Made by a program: the position numbers and the translations under genes. 9,363 bases of DNA from Oscillospiraceae bacterium (GTDB taxonomy: Bacteria; Bacillota; Clostridia; Oscillospirales; Oscillospiraceae): positions 1 through 9,363 of the forward strand of contig JAHHRT010000057.1 in NCBI GenBank assembly GCA_020025615.1, in the 5' to 3' direction. The notes beneath the pieces were generated by a model that saw only the letters and a list, made by a program, of their open reading frames with translations, was not told the DNA's origin and ran no database searches. Positions 1-5,668 of the stretch are shown piece after piece; within the stretch, counting starts at the first letter, position 1, and each line of letters starts with the position of its first letter.

Positions 1-2
1 GA

Positions 3-34
3 AAAATCCCCGGGATTGGAATCCCGGGGATTTT
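3..34 (-). terminator. Intrinsic terminator of the lipoprotein gene
   Basis: A perfect 14-bp inverted repeat (AAAATCCCCGGGAT, 4-nt loop, ATCCCGGGGATTTT) lies 18 nt past the lipoprotein stop codon. Read on the minus strand the stem ends in TTTTTC, so it is a good Rho-independent terminator for that gene. The A-run on the other arm lets it work in both directions, so it could also stop a plus-strand or convergent gene outside the window. Confidence 0.88.
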
Positions 35-52
35 CGTATATTCAGGCATCTT

Positions 53-670
53 TTATTTCAGCTGAAACGAATCGGCAATGGAACTCAGCCCTGCGCCGAA
101 GCCCTCTGCCATTTCCGTGGTGTCGGGGTAGGAATAGGTCAGCACAAAGGTTCCTGTCTCGCTGGGATAGAACCGGGCAAAGAGGATTTCCCCGTCCTGG
201 GTATCCCGGCCCATCATGCTTCCGTCGGGCTGGGTTTCCAGCTGGAAATCGTCCTCGTCCGCCATCAGGAAGCCCTGGGCCTGCTCCTTGCTCAGGCCTG
301 CCAGCCACTGCACTTCCAGCTCCACATCGGGATGATAGATGCTCTCCCAGGTCTGCACAGGCCGTCCGTCCTCCCATTCAGATTCCAGCCGCCACTGCCC
401 ATCGGGAATCATGATGGAATAGCCCTGTCCGTCGTATCGGGTCAGAGCTGCCGTCCCCTCCATGCTCTCCACCGCCGCAGTTTCCGTGGTCTGCACGGGA
501 TTCTCCGTCGCTGTCTGCGGGGCAGTGGTTTCCGGCTCTGCGGCGGCTTCGGTATTGACGGCAGTGGGCGCTTGTCTTCCATCGGCAGCGTCCGCCACAT
601 TCTGAGGGGCACAAGCTGTCATGGTCAGGGCAAGGCCCAGGGCCAGAACAGCAGACATTTGTTTTTTCAT
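53..670 (-). CDS. Predicted surface lipoprotein of unknown function (205 aa)
   Basis: I do not recognise the family. The start at 670 (MKKQMSAVLALG) is chosen over an upstream in-frame start because GAGGAAA sits about 5 nt upstream and because it gives a canonical lipoprotein signal peptide: KK, a hydrophobic core, then MTAC with the lipidated Cys at residue 20. Residues about 21-75 are a low-complexity linker rich in A, T, E, P and Q, typical of a stalk that spaces a domain away from the membrane. Residues about 76-205 form a compact acidic domain rich in aromatic residues (YDGQGYSIMIP, WRLESEWEDG, FVLTYSYPD). No catalytic motif is visible. The protein should be anchored to the outer face of the cytoplasmic membrane. 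The gene is monocistronic, with its own candidate promoter and terminator. A ligand-binding or stress-related surface role is only a guess from the adjacent ECF sigma/anti-sigma pair. Confidence 0.85.
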   Translation of the reverse strand: MKKQMSAVLALGLALTMTACAPQNVADAADGRQAPTAVNTEAAAEPETTAPQTATENPVQTTETAAVESMEGTAALTRYDGQGYSIMIPDGQWRLESEWEDGRPVQTWESIYHPDVELEVQWLAGLSKEQAQGFLMADEDDFQLETQPDGSMMGRDTQDGEILFARFYPSETGTFVLTYSYPDTTEMAEGFGAGLSSIADSFQLK

Positions 671-722
671 AATCGTTTCCTCGCGATGCTCAAATTTCAG
701 CAGAGGTATTCTGCTTGGCGCA

Positions 723-751
723 ATCATAACACCGGCAAAGCGCAAATGCAA
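723..751 (-). promoter_or_regulatory. Candidate promoter of the lipoprotein gene
   Basis: On the minus strand a TATGAT -10 (723-728) follows a weak TTGCAT -35 (746-751) with a 17-bp spacer. It lies about 50 nt upstream of the lipoprotein start and downstream of the hairpin at 786-822. The -10 is good (5/6), while the -35 matches only in TTG. Regulation is not evident. Confidence 0.35.
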
Positions 752-785
752 TCAAAAAACGAAACATCCGTACAGCCAATAATCA

Positions 786-822
786 TGCCGGGGGAGGCTG
801 CACATGGCAGCCTCCCCCGGCA
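786..822 (-). terminator. Strong hairpin after the DUF4179-type gene
   Basis: A perfect 16-bp GC-rich stem (786-801 paired with 807-822, loop ACATG) lies 18 nt past the stop of the DUF4179-type gene. On the minus strand the sequence after the stem is TGATTATTGG, a poor U-tract. On the plus strand it is CTACTTTATTTTC, which is more T-rich although no plus-strand gene leads into it. Termination or 3'-end protection of the sigma/anti-sigma mRNA is the likely role. Confidence 0.7.
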
Positions 823-840
823 CTACTTTATTTTCTCTAT

Positions 841-2058
841 TTAACGGTCATAGGCATAGAGGCCCACCTTATCCAAATCAGGTGTCAAAACCTTAAATTT
901 CAGGTTATTGATACTTTCCACATTGGGGAGGCTGTCGGTGTAACTAAAGGTGCCATCCCCATTGTCTATAGCACCCTGACAGCCGCCGTCCGGGCCATTG
1001 ACTTGGAAGAACTCGCCGTTTTCATCCAGGACGATGAAGCCCACCAGATGCTGGATCAGCATATCAGATTCCGAATACTGGGAATTTTCCGGCTGACGCG
1101 CTTCTTCCTCTACCTTCGCCATCGTGTCCTTTGTCAGATGATAGGTAAAGGTCGCATAGTAGCCCAGCTCCGTCTTTTCCATGGTCAGGCTGTCCAGGAC
1201 CACACCCAGGTCCTTTTCCAAATCCGGGGACTTAGGATCGTATGCTCGGAAGTGCTTGTAAACAGTCTTCTCAGAGCTGCTGATATCCTGGATGGTTGCT
1301 TCAAAGGTGGTACGCGCTTCAAGCGGTACGATCTCCTGGTTGTCCAGCGCATAGGTAAATCCGGAGAAGCCCATGGTATACTCCTTTTCCCCGCTGGGAT
1401 TATTGCCCTCTCCGTAGACATGCAGGCTGCCATCGGACGCTGTCTCCGCCCAGACGCCCCAGCCGTTGATGATTTCACCGTTAAATTCAGGGGTCAGGCT
1501 TGCATAGCAAAGCTGCTTGCCCTGAGATTTTGCATATTCCGCCGGCGTGCCTTCACTGACGCCGGGAATACACATATCCCCAACCGAGCCATCCGGGCTA
1601 ACGCACTGGTCAATGAACATCACATCATCCTTGAGGGGGACAACCTGCATATGGAGGTACAGGCTCTTGCTGTCGCAGGCTGCTTCCAGCAGTCTGTACT
1701 CTGCCATATCATCCTTGGCAGACGCAATGCACGGAACGGATTCTGCATCCTTGGCAGAGGAGGGCACCGTGACCATCAGGGACTCCACGGCCTCACCCAG
1801 CTGCGGGTCCCGATTCGACTGCTCCAAATGCTCTCTCAGGCCCATGGTGCGGCTCACGCCAAAGGCCGTCACCGGGAGCGCCACTGCCAAAATCGCAGCC
1901 GCAATTCCCACCTTCTTCATAATGCTCATAGGACGCAGATAGTGTCCCTTTTTCTGCTTTTTGCTCTGACGAGCTGCCTTTACAAGCACCTGATTCTTAA
2001 GCTTCTCGGGTGCATGGATTTCCTGACTCAGCCGAGTATATTCGTTAAAATTAGACAT
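841..2058 (-). CDS. DUF4179-type membrane protein, putative anti-sigma factor (405 aa)
   Basis: This is the likely partner of the ECF sigma factor directly upstream; the two overlap by 8 nt (this ATG at 2056-2058, sigma stop at 2051-2053), suggesting translational coupling. AAAGGAA lies about 12 nt before the start. Visible architecture: a basic cytoplasmic segment (residues 1-48) with an IHAPEKLKNQVL motif of the kind found at the start of DUF4179 proteins, one membrane segment at about 49-68 (VGIAAAILAVALPVTAFGV), and a long extracellular part of about 335 residues containing the DUF4179-like region (near AEYRLLEAACDSKSLYLHMQ) and a second Ig-like region towards the C-terminus. There is no HxxxCxxC zinc anti-sigma motif. 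From family context, the cytoplasmic tail should hold the sigma factor at the membrane and the outer part should sense envelope state. Anti-sigma activity is inferred; the DUF4179 assignment is from pattern memory. Confidence 0.85.
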   Translation of the reverse strand: MSNFNEYTRLSQEIHAPEKLKNQVLVKAARQSKKQKKGHYLRPMSIMKKVGIAAAILAVALPVTAFGVSRTMGLREHLEQSNRDPQLGEAVESLMVTVPSSAKDAESVPCIASAKDDMAEYRLLEAACDSKSLYLHMQVVPLKDDVMFIDQCVSPDGSVGDMCIPGVSEGTPAEYAKSQGKQLCYASLTPEFNGEIINGWGVWAETASDGSLHVYGEGNNPSGEKEYTMGFSGFTYALDNQEIVPLEARTTFEATIQDISSSEKTVYKHFRAYDPKSPDLEKDLGVVLDSLTMEKTELGYYATFTYHLTKDTMAKVEEEARQPENSQYSESDMLIQHLVGFIVLDENGEFFQVNGPDGGCQGAIDNGDGTFSYTDSLPNVESINNLKFKVLTPDLDKVGLYAYDR

Positions 2059-2527
2059 GAATACGCAATTCCTTTCTCAATGAATTTCTGGCGCGGTTCA
2101 GGTTCACCCGAACCGCAGAACCTGATACTTTCAAAATCTGGGCAATCTCTTCGGTTTGATACCCTTCTCCGTAGAAAAGGTGAAAAACGGTTCGCTGCTT
2201 TTCCGGCAGACGGTTGACCGCATCCCAAATCTCCCTTGTGCCCTCTGTATTTTGGGCCGCAAGCTCCGGGATGGCATCCAAATCCACATATCCGTGAACC
2301 TTTCGGCTCCGTCCCAAATCGGCGCAGCGATTCATCGCCACCCGCAGCAGCCAGGCTTTCCGCTGTTCTTCTCCCCAGGTGCCTGCATCCTTCTGTTGAT
2401 AGAATCGGAGGAATGTATCCTGGTACACATCTTCGGCATCTGCAATGCTTTGCAGACGGCACAGGGCCAGCCGGTAGACAGCATCACCATAGCGATCCAT
2501 GGCTTCTGCTAAAAAGGCTTCTGTCAT
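2051..2527 (-). CDS. ECF-family RNA polymerase sigma factor (158 aa)
   Basis: This is a group IV sigma-70 factor that redirects RNA polymerase to its own promoters, normally under control of a membrane anti-sigma factor. Region 2 spans about residues 11-77 (YGDAVYRLALCRL, the AEDVYQDTFLRFY core-binding helix, then WLLRVAMNRCADLGR). Region 4 spans about 103-152 (VNRLPEKQRTVFHLFYGEGY, TEEIAQILKVSGSAVRVNLNRARNSL), a helix-turn-helix for the -35 element. Length is normal for the family. The start at 2527 is preferred to an upstream ATG at 2566 because AAGGAAG lies about 8 nt before it and region 2 begins immediately after. The stop overlaps the start of the DUF4179-type gene, so the pair is one operon. 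A sigma-A-like promoter and a possible ECF-type promoter lie upstream, separated from the transporter operon by a strong terminator. Confidence 0.93.
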   Translation of the reverse strand: MTEAFLAEAMDRYGDAVYRLALCRLQSIADAEDVYQDTFLRFYQQKDAGTWGEEQRKAWLLRVAMNRCADLGRSRKVHGYVDLDAIPELAAQNTEGTREIWDAVNRLPEKQRTVFHLFYGEGYQTEEIAQILKVSGSAVRVNLNRARNSLRKELRIHV

Positions 2528-2572
2528 GCTGTTCACTTCCTTATTGTTGTTTTCTTTGCCTTTCATCCATAA

Positions 2573-2599
2573 CACGGCTCAGAGGAAGGAATTGTTACA
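2573..2599 (-). promoter_or_regulatory. Possible ECF-type autoregulatory promoter
   Basis: On the minus strand TGTAAC (2594-2599) is followed after 17 nt by CGTG (2573-2576), about 45 nt upstream of the sigma-factor start. ECF promoters of Firmicutes typically carry an AAC-containing -35 (TGAAAC or TGTAAC) and a CGTC-like -10, and ECF factors usually drive their own genes. The match is short and the spacing not decisive, so this is a candidate only. Confidence 0.3.
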
Positions 2600-2602
2600 T
2601 CC

Positions 2603-2631
2603 ATTTTATCATTTTTTTCATTTTTTGTCAG
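2603..2631 (-). promoter_or_regulatory. Sigma-A-like promoter of the ECF sigma operon
   Basis: On the minus strand CTGACA (2626-2631, 5/6 match) and TAAAAT (2603-2608, 5/6 match) are separated by exactly 17 bp of nearly pure A/T sequence. It sits between the terminator of the transporter operon (2644-2668) and the sigma-factor gene, so it can supply basal transcription of the sigma/anti-sigma pair independent of the upstream operon. Confidence 0.65.
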
Positions 2632-2643
2632 CCGCAGGAAAAA

Positions 2644-2668
2644 ACCGCCTGGGGAAATCCCAGGCGGT
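2644..2668 (-). terminator. Intrinsic terminator closing the Bce-type operon
   Basis: A 10-bp stem (ACCGCCTGGG / CCCAGGCGGT) with a 5-nt loop is followed on the minus strand by a run of six T. It starts 5 nt after the stop of the 45-aa membrane protein. Its position shows that the small gene belongs to the transporter operon and that the sigma-factor unit is separate. Confidence 0.92.
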
Positions 2669-2673
2669 AAGGT

Positions 2674-2811
2674 TTATTTTTTCTCCGTCAGGCGGCTGAT
2701 TTCGGTAAAGAACAGGTTCAGCAGCTCTATCAAAAAGGATGCTGCAACCCCCACCAGAATCAGGAGCCACGTCCCCAGAAGCGAGAGGACATTCTGAATT
2801 TTCTGTTTCAT
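2674..2811 (-). CDS. Small single-pass membrane protein (45 aa) coupled to the ABC permease; VraH-like candidate
   Basis: The reading frame starts MKQKIQNVLSLLGTWLLILV and ends TEISRLTEKK followed by TAA. The start overlaps the permease stop as ATGA (2808-2811), the same 4-nt overlap that joins ATPase and permease, and the terminator begins 5 nt after the stop, so it is the last gene of the transporter operon. Its own ribosome site is weak (GTGGA inside the last permease codons), fitting coupled translation. Residues about 8-35 are hydrophobic, with a clear membrane helix at about 8-30 and an extension (ELLNLFF) that may lie along the membrane. The N-terminus is basic (K2, K4) and the tail charged, with no signal peptidase site or lipobox. 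In Staphylococcus aureus, VraH is a short one-helix protein encoded after the Bce-type transporter VraDE that assembles with it. Size, topology and position match; sequence homology is not claimed. It could instead be a stability or assembly factor. Confidence 0.72.
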   Translation of the reverse strand: MKQKIQNVLSLLGTWLLILVGVAASFLIELLNLFFTEISRLTEKK

Positions 2812-4799
2812 TTTCCACTGCGGACAATCCGATAATAGGCGTTTGAGGTGATTCGGTAGACTGCCAGATAGAAGATACCGAACACCAGGAAGCAGCCCAG
2901 GGTGACGCTCCAGTAAATCCGTGTATTCGTCACATTAAAGACCCGCAGCATCAGCCGAATCAGCGGAGATGCCATGACCAGATGCACACCTGCAAGACCC
3001 AGGGGCAGGAAAAACACGGTAAGCAGCTGAGAATTGATGCTCCTGCGAACCTCGCGGGCGGACATACCCACCTTCTCCATAATCTGGAAGCGGCCCTGGT
3101 CCTCGTAGCCCTCGGAAATCTGCTTATAGTAGAGCATGAGCACCGCCGCGAACAGGAATACCACAGAGAGAATCACCCCAAGATACAGCAGACCGCCATA
3201 CAGTTCCATGAAATCCCGCTCTCCCTGCACATAGGAGTCTAAGGTTCCCTCAGGCAGCAGAGCCGCCAGCTTTCCGGCAAGCACCCTCTGTCCCTGCGCA
3301 TCCAAATCGGTATCAAAGAAATAGTTCCAATTGCAGGAAATCTCCTCTCCTGCCTGGGCCTGAATTTTCTGCACGGCCTGGGGAAGGTCCGGGACCACCA
3401 GAAGCACCGTTGGGAATGTCATCAGCTTTGCCCCCGGAAGCCCCTCTGCACACTGGCCTGCAAGGGAATAAGAAATGGTTTCTTCATTGCACTTCAAGGT
3501 AATGTGGTCATAATCATAACTTCCCTGGCTGATATGGAGCATCGCCTCCCCGGGCTTCAGGGTATTCCGGGTCCCGGTAATCCGACAGTAGTCCGCAAGG
3601 GAAACCAGCTGAAGGTCACAGACCTGATTCTCGGCAGAAAAGTCCAGTCCCATGACGAAGCCCTGGCTGAGATTCAGTTCCTCCCCCGCCAAATAACCGA
3701 TCAAATCTACGTGCTGAAATTCCAGAACATTCTCCGGCACTGCCCCGGCATCCATAACGGCATCGGAAAGCTTCCGGGCATTGGCGGTCTGTTCCTCCGG
3801 CGTCATCAGTGCTGCATCCCGACTGTAGACAAACTGCCTGGGGAAGCTGCCCTGGATGACAGAATGAACATCGGCATACATGGTCCCGGTGGCAGACAGC
3901 ATGACCAGGATCATGGTGGCCAGGATGCAGATGGCCGCAAGCCCCGCACCGTTCCGCTTCATCCGATAGGTCATGGAAGAAACACTGACAAAATGATTGG
4001 TTCGGTAGTAGTAGCCCTTCCACTTCTGCAGCACCCGGCACAGAAGCACCGAGCCTGCGGTCATCAGCAGATAGGTGCCTCCCATCACCAGCACCACCGC
4101 CACAAAGAAGCTGCTTAACGCCTCCATGGCACTTTTCGCCGTGACGGACAGGAAGTATCCCCAGCCCAGCAGAACAATGCCTGCAATGCCCAGAAGCCAG
4201 TTGGCTTTCGGGGGCTTTTCTCCCACATTTTCGCTTTTCAGCAGAGACAGCGCCTTAGAAAACCAAATCTGTCTCAGCGCATTGAGAAACAGCAGCAGGA
4301 AAATCAAGCTGAACGTCCGCAGGACAGCCAGCACTGCTTCCGGGGAAATATTCAGGGCATAGGTAATTTCTGCATGGGTGAGCCGATAAAGCCCCAGCTC
4401 TGCAAGCTTGGACAGGGCAGCCCCCGCCGCCAGTCCGCCCACCAGGGAAACCACCGCCAGAATCAGGTGTTCCCAGAACAGGACCACCCCAAGATTCCGC
4501 TTTCCCATCCCCAGTACGTGGTACAGGCCAAATTCCTTTTTCCGGCGGCGCATGAGGAAGGAATTGGTGTAGAAGAGGAACAGAAGGGAAAAGATGCCCA
4601 GGATTCCCTGTCCTGATTTCAAGATCTCCCTCAACGGCCCATGGAAGGGGGCCAGCACCTGGGCATCACTGGAAATCAGATAGGAAATGATATAGAACAT
4701 CGCCACCATGCCGCCGCAGGTGAACAGATACGGCACGTACAGCCGGCGATTTTTACGAATCCCGTCCAGGGCCAGCCGGGGATAGAATGTACCTCTCAT
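2808..4799 (-). CDS. Bce-type (peptide-7 exporter) ABC transporter permease, FtsX/MacB-like, 663 aa
   Basis: This is the membrane subunit of a Bce-type transporter. Known members free lipid-linked cell-wall precursors from peptide antibiotics (bacitracin, lantibiotics, defensins) and signal transporter activity to a partner histidine kinase. Ten membrane segments are visible at about residues 20-42, 64-83, 105-131, 153-178, 201-219, 230-255, 284-307, 535-558, 591-613 and 627-650. A large extracellular domain (about 308-534) lies between helices 7 and 8, the hallmark of BceB permeases, which contacts the peptide. Two FtsX-like regions flank it (RRRKKEFGLYHVLGMGKRNL near 84-103; EDQGRFQIMEKVGMSAREVR near 566-585). 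Length is normal for the family. The start overlaps the ATPase stop as ATGA, with AGGCGGTGA upstream, and the stop overlaps the next small gene the same way. The extracellular domain sets specificity and cannot be read from sequence alone, so the substrate is unknown. Confidence 0.93.
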   Translation of the reverse strand: MRGTFYPRLALDGIRKNRRLYVPYLFTCGGMVAMFYIISYLISSDAQVLAPFHGPLREILKSGQGILGIFSLLFLFYTNSFLMRRRKKEFGLYHVLGMGKRNLGVVLFWEHLILAVVSLVGGLAAGAALSKLAELGLYRLTHAEITYALNISPEAVLAVLRTFSLIFLLLFLNALRQIWFSKALSLLKSENVGEKPPKANWLLGIAGIVLLGWGYFLSVTAKSAMEALSSFFVAVVLVMGGTYLLMTAGSVLLCRVLQKWKGYYYRTNHFVSVSSMTYRMKRNGAGLAAICILATMILVMLSATGTMYADVHSVIQGSFPRQFVYSRDAALMTPEEQTANARKLSDAVMDAGAVPENVLEFQHVDLIGYLAGEELNLSQGFVMGLDFSAENQVCDLQLVSLADYCRITGTRNTLKPGEAMLHISQGSYDYDHITLKCNEETISYSLAGQCAEGLPGAKLMTFPTVLLVVPDLPQAVQKIQAQAGEEISCNWNYFFDTDLDAQGQRVLAGKLAALLPEGTLDSYVQGERDFMELYGGLLYLGVILSVVFLFAAVLMLYYKQISEGYEDQGRFQIMEKVGMSAREVRRSINSQLLTVFFLPLGLAGVHLVMASPLIRLMLRVFNVTNTRIYWSVTLGCFLVFGIFYLAVYRITSNAYYRIVRSGK

Positions 4800-5560
4800 C
4801 TCCGGTCACCGCCTGTTGCAAGAAGGGTCAGGGTATCGCTGATTTTCTCATAGAACTGCTCCTGGGTGCTTTCTCCCCGGTAGAGCTGGTGGAAAATCTC
4901 GCCGTCCCGGATAAACAGCACCCGCCCGGCGGAGCTTGCCGCCTTCACGGAGTGAGTGACCATCAGGATGGTCTGTCCCTGGGCATTCACCTGGGCGAAA
5001 AGCCCCAGCAGCTCATCGGTGGCCCGGGAGTCCAGGGCGCCGGTGGGCTCGTCTGCCAGCAGGATTTTGGGCTCTATAATCAGCGCCCGGGCCGCGGCTG
5101 CCCGCTGCTTCTGTCCGCCGGACACCTCATAGGGATATTTCTTCATAAGGTCTGCAATGCCCAGCTGCCGAACCAGGGGCAGGAGCTTCTGCTGCATCTG
5201 CTTGTAGCCCATCCCGGACAGCACCAGGGGCAGCAGAATGTTGTCCTCCAGCGTAAAGGAATCCAGAAGATTAAATTCCTGAAACACAAATCCCAGGTTA
5301 TCCCGGCGAAAGGCCGTGATTTCCTTTTCTTTCAGGGCAGAAAGCTCCCGGCCTGCCAGGCGCACACTGCCCCCGGTGGGCTTGTCCAGTGCCGCCAGGA
5401 TGTTTAACAGGGTGGTCTTGCCGGAGCCGGATTCGCCCATGATGGCAACATACTCCCCCTGCTCCACCGTAAAATTCACATTCCGCAGAGCCGCAACCTG
5501 ATTGCCGCCCAGACGGCTCACATAGGTCTTTTTCAGACCCGTTACTTCCAAAATATTCAT
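4796..5560 (-). CDS. Bce-type ABC transporter ATP-binding protein, 254 aa
   Basis: This is the cytoplasmic ATPase that powers the permease encoded immediately downstream. All nucleotide-binding motifs are intact: Walker A GESGSGKT (42-49), Q-loop Q94 (FVFQEFNLLD), signature VSGGQ (146-150), Walker B ILLADE (166-171) followed by the PTGALD D-loop, and switch His203 (MVTHS). The MacB/LolD-like pattern (RRDNLGFVFQEFNLL) is typical of BceA. Length is normal. The start at 5560 (MNILEVTGLKKTY) is chosen because GGAGGC at 5568-5573 lies 7 nt upstream; longer in-frame starts would overlap this ribosome site and add unconserved residues. Transcription probably begins at the regulated promoter in the 108-nt gap after the kinase gene. 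Confidence 0.95.
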   Translation of the reverse strand: MNILEVTGLKKTYVSRLGGNQVAALRNVNFTVEQGEYVAIMGESGSGKTTLLNILAALDKPTGGSVRLAGRELSALKEKEITAFRRDNLGFVFQEFNLLDSFTLEDNILLPLVLSGMGYKQMQQKLLPLVRQLGIADLMKKYPYEVSGGQKQRAAAARALIIEPKILLADEPTGALDSRATDELLGLFAQVNAQGQTILMVTHSVKAASSAGRVLFIRDGEIFHQLYRGESTQEQFYEKISDTLTLLATGGDRR

Positions 5561-5590
5561 GCACATCGCCTCCATTTGTTTTGTGCCCCT

Positions 5591-5596
5591 ATCATA
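5591..5596 (-). promoter_or_regulatory. -10 element of the transporter promoter
   Basis: TATGAT on the minus strand lies about 30 nt upstream of the ATPase start codon. At 17-bp spacing the -35 slot (5614-5619) reads GGCGAT, a poor match, so the promoter looks activator-dependent. The repeats at 5630-5665 lie just upstream where a response regulator could recruit polymerase. Confidence 0.5.
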
Positions 5597-5629
5597 ACAG
5601 AAGCGGGAAACGTATCGCCATGGAATCGC

Positions 5630-5665
5630 CTTACATTTCCCGCTCAAATCTTACATTTGCGTAAG
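5630..5665 (-). promoter_or_regulatory. BceR-like operator: inverted repeat plus half-site
   Basis: At 5650-5665 the minus strand reads CTTACGCAAATGTAAG, a 5-bp inverted repeat that fits the TNACA-N4-TGTAA site described for BceR-type regulators with one mismatch (TTACG-CAAA-TGTAA). A second half-site occurs exactly 20 bp away: AAATGTAAG is repeated at 5630-5638 and 5650-5658, two helical turns apart. Both lie between the kinase stop (5669) and the TATGAT -10 (5591-5596). The likely ligand is the phosphorylated response regulator encoded at 6651-7322. The consensus is from memory. Confidence 0.6.
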
Positions 5666-5668
5666 AAG

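Noticed and set aside
1003..2217. Open 404-codon plus-strand frame antisense to the DUF4179-type gene
   Set aside because: It lies opposite a well-supported gene with membrane helix and family motifs, runs past its start, has no ribosome site and reads as a histidine/arginine-rich composition typical of an antisense shadow in GC-rich DNA.
2618..2827. 69-codon minus-strand frame across the end of the permease
   Set aside because: It is in a different frame from the 45-codon membrane protein, runs through the terminator hairpin and lacks the coupled start; the 2674-2811 frame explains the region better.
3504..5407. Long plus-strand frames opposite the permease and ATPase genes
   Set aside because: They mirror strong genes on the minus strand, have unlikely composition (H, Q, R, G rich) and no family motifs or ribosome sites.
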